A DNA stretch of 64,000 bases from Streptomyces sp. NBC_00708 (lineage in GTDB: Bacteria > Actinomycetota > Actinomycetes > Streptomycetales > Streptomycetaceae), in contig CP108997.1 in assembly GCA_036226585.1 (NCBI GenBank), positions 3,224,001-3,288,000 on the forward strand, written 5' to 3'. Below the pieces are notes generated by a model. That model was not told the DNA's origin, made no database searches, and was given only the letters and a program-made list of their open reading frames with translations. The translations under genes were made by a program, and so were the position numbers. Of the stretch, positions 36,311 through 46,674 are shown piece after piece. How positions within the stretch are numbered: the stretch's first letter is position 1; every line of letters begins with the position of its first letter.

Positions 36311-37369
36311 CTACCTCCGGCGCCGCAGCGCCCGGCTGACGACCACAGCCGAGGCGATGGCCAGCGCGGCGGCCGGGGCGACCCACCGCAGCGTGGCGCC
36401 CGCACCGACGGAATCGGGCGAGGGCACGGGGGCGTACCGGCCGCGCGGCGGGGCGTGGTCGACCTCCTCCGCGCTGCGCCCGATCATGGTGCGCCGGGCG
36501 TGCGCGGCCTCGGCGGGCGGCCCGTCCGGGACGGTGAACTCGATCCCGGCGACCGGGTCCAGCGACGACGGCGGAATGGGCGCGTCGAACAGGGACTCCC
36601 CGTCCGAGGACTCTTCGTCGTCGCGCTCCCCCGGCTGCTCGGCGCCCGGTGCCTCGTCGGGGGCCGCCTCGTGCGTGGGCAGCGTCTCGTCGGCGCCGCT
36701 CATGGGCCCGGAGCCGCCGAGCGGGGAACCGGCGGCGGGCTCGGGGCCGCTCTGGTCCGCCTCCTCGGCGGCCTCTTCGAGCGCCTTCTCCACGGCTTCC
36801 CCGACGGCCAGCTCGTCGGCGGAGACCTCGGCGGCACCCGGCTCCTCCTCGGAGGCCCCGCCACCGGCCGCACCGCCCCCGCCCCACGCCTCGTCCGCCG
36901 CGCCCTCGCCCTGGGCGGCCAGCGACTCCGTCACGAGCTGCTGCACGAACCGGTCCAGCAGCCGGTGGGCCGTCGACAGCGCCGCGGCCGGTTCGAGGTC
37001 CCGGAGGCGGCCGTCGCCGCTCACCGTGCCCTCGAAGGCGATCGACGTGCCCTCCTCGCCCTCCGTCAGCCGAAGGTTCAGCGACAGCCGTGCCGTACCG
37101 CCGCCCCGGGCCTCCGTGCCGTCGCCCTCCACCAGGACGGCATGCACGGAATCCACATCCGGGTCGCCCGGCAGGGGCGTGAGGCTCAGCGCGCCCCGAT
37201 AGGTGATGGTGTGGCCGCCGGCCCGGATTCTGAGCCGGCCCGCCAGGGGGCCCGCCGACGCGTCGGCGTCCTGCTGGAACCCCGGTACGCAGCGGGCGAC
37301 CCGGACGGGATCGCCCAGCGTCCGCCGCAGGGCCGGGACCGGAACCGGAACGAACACCTCATGCTCCAT
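36311..37369 (-). CDS. SRPBCC/CoxG-like domain membrane-anchored protein
   Basis: This 352-residue protein has three parts. An N-terminal SRPBCC (CoxG-like) domain (about 1-150) starts MEHEVFVPVPVPALRRTLGD with VARCVPGFQQ. Next is an acidic Glu/Ala/Gly linker (about 150-285). A single C-terminal membrane helix (about 330-348) ends in RALRRRR. The helical-grip fold can bind lipids or hydrophobic ligands. CoxG homologues recruit CO dehydrogenase, but no cox genes are nearby, so the role is open. It lies 21 bases upstream of the epimerase. Confidence 0.83.
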   Translation of the reverse strand: MEHEVFVPVPVPALRRTLGDPVRVARCVPGFQQDADASAGPLAGRLRIRAGGHTITYRGALSLTPLPGDPDVDSVHAVLVEGDGTEARGGGTARLSLNLRLTEGEEGTSIAFEGTVSGDGRLRDLEPAAALSTAHRLLDRFVQQLVTESLAAQGEGAADEAWGGGGAAGGGASEEEPGAAEVSADELAVGEAVEKALEEAAEEADQSGPEPAAGSPLGGSGPMSGADETLPTHEAAPDEAPGAEQPGERDDEESSDGESLFDAPIPPSSLDPVAGIEFTVPDGPPAEAAHARRTMIGRSAEEVDHAPPRGRYAPVPSPDSVGAGATLRWVAPAAALAIASAVVVSRALRRRR

Positions 37370-37428
37370 GGTGAACGAGCCTACTCAGCCCCGGCCATCA
37401 CGTCAGCGCTTCCGCACCCGCCGGCTGC

Positions 37429-39027
37429 TCACCGTTCGTCCCAGTAACGGGGGTGCACCAGCGTCGACGGCGCGAGGCCCGACAGCCGCCCGGCCTCCGC
37501 CAGGCGCCCCGCGTCCAGCAGCCCCGGCAGGCTCAGGGAGCGCAGCGCGGGCGCGTCCGGGGCGAGGCCCAACGTGGGCCTCGCGGCCGCACCGGCCAGC
37601 AGGAACCCCCAGCCGCGGTCCCCCTCCGTGCCGCCCCTGGCCCGGTCGGGACCCACCGCGAAACCCGAGGAGCGCCCGCTGATCCGATAGGGGCGCGGAC
37701 GCAGCCCGGCCGCCCGCATGGACGCGTCGACCGTCCAGTACGTGCGCGGCCGGCCGAGGGGCGGTCCGGCGTGCACCACCAGCCGGCCGTCGGGTGCGAG
37801 GGCCTCGGCGACGAGGCCGTAGAACTCCGCCGAGTAGAGCTTGGTGCTCGCCGAGATCCCGGGGTCGGGCAGATCGGAGATCACCACGTCGTAGCGGCCG
37901 TGGGCGGTCCGCAGCCAGGTGAAGGCGTCACCGGTCACAGCCGTCACGCGGGGGTCGTCCAGGGCGTGCGCGTTCAGCGCGGAGAGCGCGGGGTCCGTAC
38001 GGGCCAGCCGGGTGACGCCCGGGTCCAGCTCCACCAGCGTCACGCTCCGCACGTCCGGGTAGCGCAGCACCTCCCGCGCCGCCAGCCCGTCGCCGCCGCC
38101 CAGGATCAGCACCCGGGCACGCGCGCCGTTCATCGCCGGGTGCACCAGCGCCTCGTGGTAGCGGTACTCGTCGCGCGAGCTCACCCGCAGCCGCCCGTCC
38201 AGATACAGGTCCAGGGAGCTGCGACCCGCTCCGGTCAGCACGACCTCCTGCACATCGGTCTGCACGGCGACCCGCACCTGGTCCCCGTAGACCGCGCGCC
38301 GCGCCGCCTGCTCGAAGTCGTCGGCCAGCAGCGCGGCCGTGGCGAGCACGGCGATCACGGACACGTTGGCGGCGATCAGCAGCCACCGGGACCGGCGCGT
38401 GAGGTCCCGCCGGAACACCCACAGCACCAGCGCTCCGCCCGCCGCCGCGTTCACCGCTCCGGTCAGCAGCGCGCCGGTGAGCTGGCCGAGCATCGGCAGC
38501 AGCAGGAAAGGGAAGGCGAGACCGCCGACCAGCGCCCCCACGTAGTCCGCCGCGAACAGATCGGCGACGGCCCCGCCCGCGTCCTGCCGGTCCACCCGCT
38601 GGATCAGCGTCATGAGCAGGGGGATCTCCGCGCCGATCAGGATGCCGATGGTCAGCGAGAACGCGACCAGCGCGTACCTCGACTCGCCGAACCAGGCGAA
38701 CGACGCGTAGAGCACCAGCGCCGAGAAGCCCCCCACCAGGGCGAGCGCCGCCTCGATCAGTCCGAAGCCCACCGCAGCCCGGCTGCGTAAACGTTTCGCG
38801 AGCAGCGAGCCGATTCCCATCGCGAACACCATCACGGAGAGCACGACGGACGCCTGGGTGACCGAGTCACCGATCAAGTAGGAGGCGAGTGCGACCAGTT
38901 CGAGCTCGTACACCAGTCCGCAGGCGGCACAGACGAAGACGGCGGCCAGCACGAGGTAACGACCGGTCCTCGGCCGTACGGGAAGCCGCGCCGCGCCCCC
39001 TCGCAGCGACACCTGCTGGTCGATCAT
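37429..39027 (-). CDS. speE: Membrane polyamine aminopropyltransferase (spermidine synthase-like)
   Basis: This 532-residue protein has about seven membrane helices (residues 20-235) fused to a spermidine-synthase-like methyltransferase fold (about 265-480). The nucleotide-binding motif is [27 protein letters not shown] holds the catalytic Asp region. The membrane-fused form is common in actinobacteria. Whether it makes polyamines or another aminopropylated product is not settled by sequence. The next gene on the strand is 59 bases downstream. Confidence 0.9.
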   Translation of the reverse strand: MIDQQVSLRGGAARLPVRPRTGRYLVLAAVFVCAACGLVYELELVALASYLIGDSVTQASVVLSVMVFAMGIGSLLAKRLRSRAAVGFGLIEAALALVGGFSALVLYASFAWFGESRYALVAFSLTIGILIGAEIPLLMTLIQRVDRQDAGGAVADLFAADYVGALVGGLAFPFLLLPMLGQLTGALLTGAVNAAAGGALVLWVFRRDLTRRSRWLLIAANVSVIAVLATAALLADDFEQAARRAVYGDQVRVAVQTDVQEVVLTGAGRSSLDLYLDGRLRVSSRDEYRYHEALVHPAMNGARARVLILGGGDGLAAREVLRYPDVRSVTLVELDPGVTRLARTDPALSALNAHALDDPRVTAVTGDAFTWLRTAHGRYDVVISDLPDPGISASTKLYSAEFYGLVAEALAPDGRLVVHAGPPLGRPRTYWTVDASMRAAGLRPRPYRISGRSSGFAVGPDRARGGTEGDRGWGFLLAGAAARPTLGLAPDAPALRSLSLPGLLDAGRLAEAGRLSGLAPSTLVHPRYWDER

Positions 39028-39111
39028 GCCGCGAACGCTACGTCACGGAATGCTTGCCGCTTGTCACCCACAAGGGTGTAACTGGCGCACCCGCGGCGTA
39101 GTCGGAACCCC

Positions 39112-39633
39112 TCACAGCGCCGCCGCCGGCATCCGTACGCCCACCCTGGTCCGCGTCACCACGAGCTGGCCCTCCTGCGGGTACGCGTGCCAGGTCCGCC
39201 ACCGCACCTGGCCCTCGGTCCGCTGGGCGAGCATGGCGGTGAAGGCGTGCGGGCTGCCCGGAAACGTCCCGGCCAGGCCGTGCGGGTGGTCGGCGACGAG
39301 CGCCAGCAACTCCTGCGCCCGGCCGGCGAAGGAGCCCGCGCCCAGGGTCTCGACGCGCGCCGCGAACTCGTACTCCCAGTCGCCGATCCGCTTGGCGACG
39401 CCCAGGGGCAGCGGGGTGCTGCTGCCGGGCATACAGGCGACGGTCTCGGAACAGCTGCCGCGCTCCTCCTCCAGGAGGACCTGGTGGGAGGCGCCGAGCA
39501 GCCGCAACTGCATCGTGGCCCCGGCGAGTTCGAGGTCGAGGACGGCCAGCGCCGGGAGCGGTTCGCGCCCCAGCGCCCAGGCCAGGTCGGCGGCACGGGT
39601 GTCGGAATAGGCCGTATGAAGGGTCGTGAGCAT
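39112..39633 (-). CDS. DUF2617 family protein
   Basis: A 173-residue soluble protein matching DUF2617 of actinobacteria. Recognisable parts are LTTLHTAYSDTRAADLAW at the start, RIGDWEYEFAARVE in the middle, and FPGSPHAFTAMLA with RWRTWHAYPQEGQLV near the end. It often lies next to the membrane spermidine synthase, as here (84 bases upstream), suggesting a linked role. ATG 39633 follows GGAG by 7 bases. Function unknown. Confidence 0.87.
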   Translation of the reverse strand: MLTTLHTAYSDTRAADLAWALGREPLPALAVLDLELAGATMQLRLLGASHQVLLEEERGSCSETVACMPGSSTPLPLGVAKRIGDWEYEFAARVETLGAGSFAGRAQELLALVADHPHGLAGTFPGSPHAFTAMLAQRTEGQVRWRTWHAYPQEGQLVVTRTRVGVRMPAAAL

Positions 39634-39946
39634 GGGTCGGCTCCGCAAACACGCGTGGACACGTGGACAGGGGACGCCCCCGCGTCGTGCGCGTGGGAGG
39701 TGGGAAGCGCCCGATCAGGTCCAACTGGGGTCCGAGGGCTGAATGTTCTCTCCACCGAGGGAATCACGAACTACGCCGCACTCACAGCGTTTTTGCCCAA
39801 CTTGCCGGGGTTTCCATCCCCTCGGGGGCCTTCCGCTCACCTGTTCACCGCAGACCCGCCGACGAGCCCAACAAAAAGGTGCCCGGCGGGACTTGGCGCA
39901 TACCCCACCCGTCCCGCCGGACACCTCGCGGACCAGCTGCCCCGTG
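39634..39946. other. Intergenic region with terminator hairpin
   Basis: These 313 bases contain the promoter of the DUF2617 gene at the low end. At the high end is a hairpin (39877-39926; arms AGGTGCCCGGCGGGAC and GTCCCGCCGGACACCT, one mismatch) that terminates the Gly/Cys-rich gene. No coding frame is credible between. Confidence 0.6.
39877..39926 (-). terminator. Terminator of the Gly/Cys-rich protein gene
   Basis: Sixteen-base arms with one mismatch and an 18-base loop, starting 20 bases past the stop at 39947, followed on the transcript by UUUUUG, an unusual U-run for this genome. Confidence 0.75.
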
Positions 39947-40279
39947 TCAGCTGCCTCCGCCGCACCCGCCCCCGCCGCCGCAGGAGGAACCTCCACCGCA
40001 CGAGGAGCCGCCGCCGCAGGAGTGCCCGCCCGAGTGGCCGCCCCCGCCCGAGTGGCCGCCCCCGCCCGAGTGGCCGCCGCCGGAGTGCCCGCCGCTGCCG
40101 CAGGACGAGCCCCCGTCCCCGCCCCCGGCCCACCAGCTGCCCCCGGCCGCCGAGCCGCCCGCCGTACCGCGCCGCCTGCTGCGCGACGGCGCACGCCCCC
40201 GTCCGCCGGCCCCCGCCACCATCGCGACGACGACCACGACCAGCACGACCAGAATCACCCCTGCCAGCACACCACCCAT
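39947..40279 (-). CDS. Small membrane-anchored Gly/Ser/His/Cys-rich protein
   Basis: This 110-residue protein is unlike any named family I know. An N-terminal helix (MGGVLAGVILVVLVVVVVAM) is a membrane anchor or uncleaved signal. A basic stretch (about 25-38) precedes a C-terminal half made almost wholly of Gly, Ser, His and Cys. That half contains four GHSGGG-type units followed by CGGGSSCGGGSSCGGGGGC. The His/Cys content could bind metal or cross-link. AAGGA lies 9 bases before the ATG. The coding repeats give a locally repetitive DNA sequence. Confidence 0.75.
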   Translation of the reverse strand: MGGVLAGVILVVLVVVVVAMVAGAGGRGRAPSRSRRRGTAGGSAAGGSWWAGGGDGGSSCGSGGHSGGGHSGGGGHSGGGGHSGGHSCGGGSSCGGGSSCGGGGGCGGGS

Positions 40280-40415
40280 GACCTCACGTCCTTCCGTCCC
40301 CCGAAGCGAGGCCCCCCGCTCCGCGCCCGTTCCGGCGTGCAGGGGAGATGCCCCCGGCCCCGTACGGCCAAAGCAGACTTGAGCAAGTCCAGAGCTTGCG
40401 CGCAGGATGGCGGCC

Positions 40416-41594
40416 ATGACACAGGGACGACCGCTGCTCAACCGCCGCCTCGCCGAGTTCGGCACGACGATCTTCGCGGAGATGTCCGCGCTGGCCGTCC
40501 GCACCGGAGCCATCAATCTCGGCCAGGGCTTCCCCGACACCGACGGCCCCGAGGAGGTCCGCGAGGCCGCGGTCCGTTCCCTGCGCGCCGGGCACGGAAA
40601 CCAGTACCCGCCCGGACCCGGCGTGCCCGAGCTGCGCACCGCGATCGCCGCCCACCAGCAACGGCGCTACGGCCTGGCGTACGACCCCGACACCGAGGTG
40701 CTGGTCACGGCGGGCGCCACCGAGGCCATCGCCGCCTCCCTCCTGGCGCTCCTGGAACCGGGCGACGAGGTCATCGCGCTGGAGCCGTACTACGACTCGT
40801 ACGCCGCCTGCATCGCCATGGCGGGCGCCGCCCGCGTTCCCGTCACGCTGCGTCCCGACGCCTCCGCCGGCACCTACCGGCTGGATCTCGACGAACTGCG
40901 CGCGGCGGTCACGCGCCGTACCCGGCTGCTGCTGATCAACACCCCGCACAATCCCACCGGCACCGTCCTGAGCCGTGCGGAACTGGCCGCGATCGCCGAG
41001 CTGGCCTGCGAGCACGACCTCCTCGTCGTCACGGACGAGGTCTACGAGCACCTGGTCTTCGAGGGCGAGCACCTGCCGCTGGCCGGCTTCCCCGGGATGC
41101 GCGAGCGCACCGTCACCATCTCGTCGGCCGGGAAGACCTTTTCGTACACCGGCTGGAAGATCGGGTGGGCCACCGGGAGCCCCGAGCTGGTGACGGCGGT
41201 CCGCTCGGCCAAGCAGTATCTGACGTACGTCTCCGGCGGCCCCCTCCAGTACGCCGTCGCCGAGGCGCTGCGGCTGCCCGACAGCTTCTACGAGGAGCTG
41301 CGCGCGGACCTGCGCGCCAAGCGGGACCTGCTGTGCGCGGGGCTCACAGAGGCCGGGTTCGGGGTGTACCGGCCGGCCGGGACGTACTTCGTGACCACCG
41401 ACATCCGCCCGCTGGACGCGGCCGGCGACGGCATCGCGTTCTGCCGGGCGCTGCCGGAGCGGTGCGGGGTGGTGGCCGTCCCCAACGCCGTGTTCTACGA
41501 CCACCGGGACCAGGGCGCGCCCTTCGTCCGCTTCACCTTCTGCAAGCGGACCGATGTGCTCCAGGAGGCCGTTACCCGGCTCAAACACCTGTGA
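40416..41594 (+). CDS. Class I/II aminotransferase (DapC/kynurenine aminotransferase-like)
   Basis: This is a fold-type I PLP aminotransferase of 392 residues. Features are INLGQGFPDTDGP, the PLP-phosphate region TAGATEAIAAS, NTPHNPTG, VTDEVYEHLVF and the Schiff-base lysine in SSAGKTFSYTGWKIGW. This pattern is shared by N-succinyldiaminopimelate transaminases and kynurenine/glutamine aminotransferases, which sequence alone does not separate. AGGA precedes ATG 40416; ATG 40407 is an alternative. A strong hairpin follows. Confidence 0.93.
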   Translation: MTQGRPLLNRRLAEFGTTIFAEMSALAVRTGAINLGQGFPDTDGPEEVREAAVRSLRAGHGNQYPPGPGVPELRTAIAAHQQRRYGLAYDPDTEVLVTAGATEAIAASLLALLEPGDEVIALEPYYDSYAACIAMAGAARVPVTLRPDASAGTYRLDLDELRAAVTRRTRLLLINTPHNPTGTVLSRAELAAIAELACEHDLLVVTDEVYEHLVFEGEHLPLAGFPGMRERTVTISSAGKTFSYTGWKIGWATGSPELVTAVRSAKQYLTYVSGGPLQYAVAEALRLPDSFYEELRADLRAKRDLLCAGLTEAGFGVYRPAGTYFVTTDIRPLDAAGDGIAFCRALPERCGVVAVPNAVFYDHRDQGAPFVRFTFCKRTDVLQEAVTRLKHL

Positions 41595-41599
41595 CACAC

Positions 41600-41638
41600 G
41601 ACGAGGCCCGGCGCGGATTCCCCGCGCCGGGCCTCGTC
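41600..41638. terminator. Bidirectional terminator between convergent genes
   Basis: Seventeen-base perfect arms (GACGAGGCCCGGCGCGG and complement) with a 5-base loop lie between the aminotransferase and YbjN stops, 5 and 14 bases away. Confidence 0.88.
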
Positions 41639-41652
41639 ATGCGTACGGGCGC

Positions 41653-42222
41653 TCAGGCGTCCGGAGCGGCCTGCTCCGCGCCCTCGGCGCCGTCCGCCTT
41701 CTGCTCGGCCGGGGCCAGGCCCAGGCGCTCCAGCAGCCACTTGTCGAACTCGATGGACGCGCGCACCCAGCTGACCGTCGAGGAGACGAAGTGCTCCAGC
41801 GAGACACCGGTGCCGATGAGCATCTGCGCCTCACCGATCAGCCGGACCGAGGGGCCGGTCTCCTCGGAGCCCTCCTCGGGCTCGTGGGTGTGCGTGTAGA
41901 CCTTGGGCCACAGGGTGCGGCGGTTCCAGTCGTCGATCGCGTCGAGCAGGACCGGACGCTGGTCCGTGTCGTGCGGGCGGTCGTAGAACGTACGGACCGA
42001 GAAGACCTGCTGCTCGCCCTCGCCGCGGAACATGAAGTACGTGCGGAATTCCTCCCACGGCGCGGCGAGGTCGCCCTCGTCGTCGACGACGTACTTCAGC
42101 TCCATCTGTTCCAGCAGCTGCTTGACGAGGTCCTGGTCGGGGACGACGGGGCCCTCCGGTCCTGCCGCCTGCGGTTCGGGCTGCGCCCCGAAGTTCGGAA
42201 TCGAGGACGGGTCGATAGACAT
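41653..42222 (-). CDS. YbjN domain-containing protein
   Basis: A 189-residue acidic soluble protein with a YbjN-type (secretion-chaperone-like) fold. After a Pro-rich N-terminus, DLVKQLLEQMELKYVVDDEGDL starts the domain in two parts. Then come FRTYFMFRGEGEQQVFSVR and NRRTLWPKVYTHTHEPE. The Ala/Glu tail is disordered. YbjN proteins affect motility and stress traits in enterobacteria; the role in Streptomyces is unknown. Confidence 0.87.
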   Translation of the reverse strand: MSIDPSSIPNFGAQPEPQAAGPEGPVVPDQDLVKQLLEQMELKYVVDDEGDLAAPWEEFRTYFMFRGEGEQQVFSVRTFYDRPHDTDQRPVLLDAIDDWNRRTLWPKVYTHTHEPEEGSEETGPSVRLIGEAQMLIGTGVSLEHFVSSTVSWVRASIEFDKWLLERLGLAPAEQKADGAEGAEQAAPDA

Positions 42223-42302
42223 CGCTGGTACTCCTGTGGATCTCGTGGTTTCCTGCCGACGACCCTAGCCGCGTTTGGCCGCCGGGGCGTAGACCGCTCG
42301 GG

Positions 42303-43568
42303 CTACGCCTTCTCGGGAATCATCCCCGGCCCGGTGGCACGGGCCCGTGTCCAGGCCGTGGCGGCGAGAACGGCGCAGGCCACACCGAGGAGCCCGGAGG
42401 CTCCGATGGTGGTCGCCGAGGACCCGGTCAGCTCGGTCACCGCGCCCCCGGACGCCACGCCGATGCCCTGCATGGCGATCATCCCCGACCGGGCGAGACC
42501 CAGTGCCTGGCCCCGCTGGTCGGCCGGGGTCAGCAGGACGAAGGTGGCACCGGCGGTGATCTGGTAGGCGGAACACACCCCGGCGACGAACAGCAGGAAC
42601 ATCGCCACTTCCGCACCGGGGCCGAGCAGATAGGCGACCAGCGGCACATTCGCGGCGACCGCCAGCGGGCCGAGCAGCCGGCGCCGGTTCTCGTCCCCGA
42701 CCGTGGAGCGCCCCAGCAGGGCCGCCCCCAGCACCATGCCCGCCGGATGCGAGGCGAGCAGCAGCCCCACTGTGTAGGCGCCGCCGCCGGCCTCGTCCGC
42801 GAACGGGGCGGCCAGCCCCTCCGGCAGGACGACGAAGCCCGCGAGCCAGCCCAGTGCGAGCAGCGAGCGAAGCCTGCGGTCCGACCAGATCAGCGCGGCG
42901 GCGCCGCCGACCCGGGCGCCGAGCTTCGCCGTACGGGCCTCGGTGCTCGTCACCGGGCGGGCCTTCACCCCGAACCGGATGAGGGCAGCCGAGAGCAGGA
43001 AGGTCGCCGCGTTCACCGCCAGCGAGCGGTTGCTGCCCAGCCACGCGGCGAGCAGCCCGCCTCCGGCGAAACCGACCAGCTGGCCGACCTGATGGGTGAT
43101 CTGCATGATCCGCTGGCCGCGCTCGTAGCGCTCGACGCCGAGCACGGTGGGCAGCAGCGCGCCCTGGGCGGCGCCGAAGGGTGCCTCGGCCAGCTGCGCC
43201 AGCACCAGCAGTCCGGCGAGCAGCGGCAGCGGCATCCCCGGCAGCGCCATCAGCCCGACGAGCACCATCCTGGTCAGGTCACAGCTGATCATGACCGTGC
43301 GCCGGGGGAACCGGTCCGCCAGTCCGGAGAGCAGTACCCCGGACAACAGGGCCGGCAGGGTGGTCAGGGCATAGGTCGCCGCGGTCCATCCCGGCGAGTC
43401 CGTACGCTCGAAAACAAGCAACGACAGCGCTACACGCGCCAGCTGGTCGCCCAGGATCGACTGAGCGTAAGCAGTCCAAAGGGTACGGAATTCGCCAAGG
43501 TGAAAGAGATTGTCAGATCTGGACTTCTTGGGCCCGTTGGTTATCTCATCGCCTGTCCGCTCGTTCAT
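42303..43568 (-). CDS. MFS transporter, 12-helix
   Basis: This is a 421-residue major facilitator with about 12 membrane helices, of the kind annotated as drug or macrolide exporters. Features are a charged N-terminus, LGEFRTLWTAYAQSILGDQ before helix 1 and LADRFPRRTVMI as motif A. No regulator or pathway is adjacent, so the substrate is unknown. About 300 bases without genes separate it from clpB. Confidence 0.9.
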   Translation of the reverse strand: MNERTGDEITNGPKKSRSDNLFHLGEFRTLWTAYAQSILGDQLARVALSLLVFERTDSPGWTAATYALTTLPALLSGVLLSGLADRFPRRTVMISCDLTRMVLVGLMALPGMPLPLLAGLLVLAQLAEAPFGAAQGALLPTVLGVERYERGQRIMQITHQVGQLVGFAGGGLLAAWLGSNRSLAVNAATFLLSAALIRFGVKARPVTSTEARTAKLGARVGGAAALIWSDRRLRSLLALGWLAGFVVLPEGLAAPFADEAGGGAYTVGLLLASHPAGMVLGAALLGRSTVGDENRRRLLGPLAVAANVPLVAYLLGPGAEVAMFLLFVAGVCSAYQITAGATFVLLTPADQRGQALGLARSGMIAMQGIGVASGGAVTELTGSSATTIGASGLLGVACAVLAATAWTRARATGPGMIPEKA

Positions 43569-43810
43569 GCGGGCACGCTACCGGCCGCCCGAATCGACCT
43601 CTAACCCCAGGCGCGGGCAGGTTGCCGCAGGTGAAGCGCGGTGTCCTGTTTGGTCGCGCGGCGCGAACCGGGCGCCATGGGCCCACATCGCGAACTCCCT
43701 TGCCAGAAGCGGTGTACCGGGGCCGGGACCGCTCCGGGGAAGGAGTTCACGCACGGGGGACCGGACAGAACGTTTGGCTGGATACCGATGTTGAATAATG
43801 GATCAGACCA

Positions 43811-43856
43811 GGCCGGGAATGTGCCGGTCGAAAGTTCGGGCGGCACATTCCCGGCC
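43811..43856 (-). terminator. clpB terminator
   Basis: Perfect 16-base arms GGCCGGGAATGTGCCG and complement flank a 14-base loop, 12 bases past the clpB stop. Confidence 0.85.
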
Positions 43857-43867
43857 AACGGCCTCTC

Positions 43868-46462
43868 TCAGGTCGCCGCGCCGACGATCAGTCCGTCCTC
43901 GAACCGGTCCACACGGACCGTGTCGCCGTCCCGGATCTCGCCCGCCAGGATCTCCTTCGCGAGCCGGTCGCCGATCGCCGTCTGGATGAGGCGGCGCAGC
44001 GGCCGGGCGCCGTACGCCGGGTCGTTGCCCTCCTCGGCCAGCCAGGCCAGCGCCTCCGGCGTGACGTCCAGCGTGAGCCTGCGCTCGGCCAGGCGCTTCG
44101 CGAGCCGGTCGATCTGAAGGCCCGCGATGTGCGCCAGCTCGTCGCCGGACAGCGCGGAGAAGACCACCAGGTCGTCGAGCCGGTTGAGGAACTCCGGCTT
44201 GAAGGAGGCCCGTACGACCTCCAGGACCTGCCGCTTCTTCTCCTCCGGCTTGGCCAGGGGGTCGGTCAGGAACTGGCTGCCGAGGTTGGACGTCAGGATC
44301 AGGATGGTGTTCCGGAAGTCCACCGTCCGGCCCTGTCCGTCGGTGAGCCGGCCGTCGTCGAGCACCTGGAGCAGGATGTCGAAGACCTCGGGGTGGGCCT
44401 TCTCGACCTCGTCCAGCAGCACGACGGTGTACGGGCGGCGGCGGACCGCCTCCGTGAGCTGGCCGCCCTCCTCGTAACCGACGTATCCGGGCGGGGCGCC
44501 GACCAGCCGGGCGACGCTGTGCTTCTCGCTGTACTCGCTCATGTCGATGCGGACCATGGCCCGCTCGTCGTCGAAGAGGAAGTCCGCCAGCGCCTTCGCC
44601 AGCTCGGTCTTGCCGACCCCGGTCGGCCCGAGGAACAGGAACGAGCCGGTGGGGCGGTCGGGGTCGGCGATGCCGGCGCGGGTGCGGCGTACCGCGTCCG
44701 AGACGGCCTGCACGGCCTCGGTCTGCCCGATCAGGCGCCGGCCCAGCTCCGACTCCATGCGCAGCAGCTTCTGCGTCTCGCCCTCCAGGAGACGGCCCGC
44801 CGGGATGCCGGTCCAGGCGCCGACGACATCGGCGATGTCGTCCGGCCCGACCTCTTCCTTGACCAGGGTCTCCTTGGGCTCCTTCGCGGCCTCCTCCTCG
44901 GCCTCGGCGGCCTCGGCCAGCTCGCGTTCCAGGCCGGGGATCTCTCCGTACAGCAGCTTGGACGCCGTGTCGAAGTCGCCGTCGCGCTGGGCGCGTTCGG
45001 CCTGGCCGCGCAGGTCGTCGAGACGTTCCTTCAGCTCACCGACGCGGTTGAGGCCCTGCTTCTCCTTCTCCCAGCGGGCGTTGAGGCCGCGCAGCTCCTC
45101 CTCCTTGTCGGCGAGGTCGCGGCGCAGCTTCTCCAGGCGCTGCCTGGAGGCGGGGTCGGTCTCGTTCCTGAGGGCCAGCTCCTCCATGTGCAACCGGTCG
45201 ACCGAGCGCTGGAGTTCGTCGATCTCGACGGGCGAGGAGTCGATTTCCATGCGCAGCCGGGAGGCCGCCTCGTCGACGAGGTCGATGGCCTTGTCGGGGA
45301 GGAAACGGGAGGTGATGTAGCGGTCGGACAGGGTCGCGGCGGCGACCAGGGACGCGTCCGCGATCTGCACCTTGTGGTGGGCCTCGTAACGGCCCTTGAG
45401 ACCGCGCAGGATCGCGATGGTGTCCTCGACGGACGGCTCCGCCACCAGCACCTGCTGGAAGCGGCGTTCCAGGGCCGGGTCCTTCTCGATGCGCTCGCGG
45501 TACTCGTCGAGCGTGGTCGCGCCGACCATCCGCAGCTCGCCGCGGGCCAGCATCGGCTTGAGCATGTTGCCCGCGTCCATCGCGGAGTCGCCGCCGGCGC
45601 CCGCGCCCACGACGGTGTGCAGCTCGTCGATGAACGTGATGATCTGGCCGTCGCTCTCCTTGATCTCGGACAGGACGGTCTTCAGGCGCTCCTCGAACTC
45701 ACCGCGGTACTTCGCGCCCGCGACCATGGCACCCAGGTCCAGCGAGACGAGCCGTTTATTCTTCAGGGACTCGGGAACGTCGCCCTTGACGATGCGCTGG
45801 GCGAGCCCTTCGACGACGGCGGTCTTGCCGACGCCGGGCTCACCGATGAGCACCGGGTTGTTCTTGGTGCGCCGCGAGAGCACCTGGACGACGCGGCGGA
45901 TCTCCTGGTCGCGCCCGATGACCGGGTCGAGCTTGCCCTCGCGCGCGGCGGCGGTGAAGTCGGTGCCGAATTTCTCCAGGGCCTTGTACTGGCCCTCCGG
46001 GTCGGGAGTGGTCACCCGTCGCCCTCCCCTGCTCTTCTCGAACGCGTCCAGCAGCTTCTTCGCACTGGCCCCCTGTCCATCGAGGATCTCACCGGCACGG
46101 CCGCCCTTCGCGGCGATCCCGATCAGCAGGTGCTCGGTGGAGATGTAGTCGTCGCCCAGCTCCTTGGCGCGCTGCGCGGCGTCCGCGATGACGGCGAGCA
46201 GTTCGCGGTTGGGCTGGGGCGGGGCGACCGTCGACCCGGTCACGCTGGGCTGGGCGCCCAGGAGCCGTTCGGCCTCGGTGCGTACGGCGACCTGATCGGC
46301 CTCGACGGCGGCCAGCAGATCGACGAGATTCTCGTTGTCCTCTCCCGAGAGCAGCGCCAGCAGCAGATGCCCCGGGGTCAGATCGGGGTGGCCGTCCTTC
46401 ACGGCCCTGCTGGTGGCCGCGTTGATGGCGTCCCGGCTCCTGTTGGTCAGCTCGGCGTCCAC
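43868..46462 (-). CDS. clpB: ATP-dependent chaperone ClpB
   Basis: A disaggregase of 864 residues that works with DnaK to resolubilise proteins. It has an N-terminal Clp repeat domain (about 1-150), first AAA module with Walker [14 protein letters not shown], a middle coiled coil (about 400-530) rich in Glu/Lys/Arg heptads, and a second AAA module with [14 protein letters not shown]. No ClpP-binding loop is evident. Two HAIR boxes before the gene place it under the HspR repressor encoded at 50144-50590. Confidence 0.97.
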   Translation of the reverse strand: MDAELTNRSRDAINAATSRAVKDGHPDLTPGHLLLALLSGEDNENLVDLLAAVEADQVAVRTEAERLLGAQPSVTGSTVAPPQPNRELLAVIADAAQRAKELGDDYISTEHLLIGIAAKGGRAGEILDGQGASAKKLLDAFEKSRGGRRVTTPDPEGQYKALEKFGTDFTAAAREGKLDPVIGRDQEIRRVVQVLSRRTKNNPVLIGEPGVGKTAVVEGLAQRIVKGDVPESLKNKRLVSLDLGAMVAGAKYRGEFEERLKTVLSEIKESDGQIITFIDELHTVVGAGAGGDSAMDAGNMLKPMLARGELRMVGATTLDEYRERIEKDPALERRFQQVLVAEPSVEDTIAILRGLKGRYEAHHKVQIADASLVAAATLSDRYITSRFLPDKAIDLVDEAASRLRMEIDSSPVEIDELQRSVDRLHMEELALRNETDPASRQRLEKLRRDLADKEEELRGLNARWEKEKQGLNRVGELKERLDDLRGQAERAQRDGDFDTASKLLYGEIPGLERELAEAAEAEEEAAKEPKETLVKEEVGPDDIADVVGAWTGIPAGRLLEGETQKLLRMESELGRRLIGQTEAVQAVSDAVRRTRAGIADPDRPTGSFLFLGPTGVGKTELAKALADFLFDDERAMVRIDMSEYSEKHSVARLVGAPPGYVGYEEGGQLTEAVRRRPYTVVLLDEVEKAHPEVFDILLQVLDDGRLTDGQGRTVDFRNTILILTSNLGSQFLTDPLAKPEEKKRQVLEVVRASFKPEFLNRLDDLVVFSALSGDELAHIAGLQIDRLAKRLAERRLTLDVTPEALAWLAEEGNDPAYGARPLRRLIQTAIGDRLAKEILAGEIRDGDTVRVDRFEDGLIVGAAT

Positions 46463-46528
46463 GTGCGCTGTCTCCTCCTTGCGACGACTGGTCCGTTCCC
46501 ACGTCTGACACGGTCAACGTGTACAAAG

Positions 46529-46549
46529 TTGAGTCTATTCCACTCAAGG
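46529..46549 (-). promoter_or_regulatory. HAIR operator (HspR box) 1 of clpB
   Basis: GTTGAGT-N7-ACTCAAG, differing from the HAIR consensus CTTGAGT-N7-ACTCAAG at one position, lies 67 bases upstream of the clpB start. HspR bound here with DnaK as co-repressor would silence clpB outside stress. Confidence 0.9.
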
Positions 46550-46565
46550 CTGGGCGCGTCGAAAG

Positions 46566-46586
46566 TTGAGTGCATTCCACTCAAGG
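46566..46586 (-). promoter_or_regulatory. HAIR operator (HspR box) 2 of clpB
   Basis: A second GTTGAGT-N7-ACTCAAG with the same single deviation, 16 bases from the first. The paired boxes suggest cooperative HspR binding. Confidence 0.9.
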
Positions 46587-46674
46587 CGAAACACGGTCCA
46601 CCTCTCCTCCGAGTGAAGCGGCCGTCACGGGCACCCGCCACCGCAGCCCGCCGCGCCCCGCCTACGCTGGGGCC

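Noticed and set aside
39965..40080. Repeated CCGCCCCCGCCCGAGTGG-like units as a CRISPR array
   Set aside because: They are coding repeats of Gly-His-Ser in a small protein; there are no unique spacers.
43569..43867. Small gene between the MFS gene and clpB
   Set aside because: Frames present lack ribosome sites and plausible composition; the clpB terminator occupies the right end.
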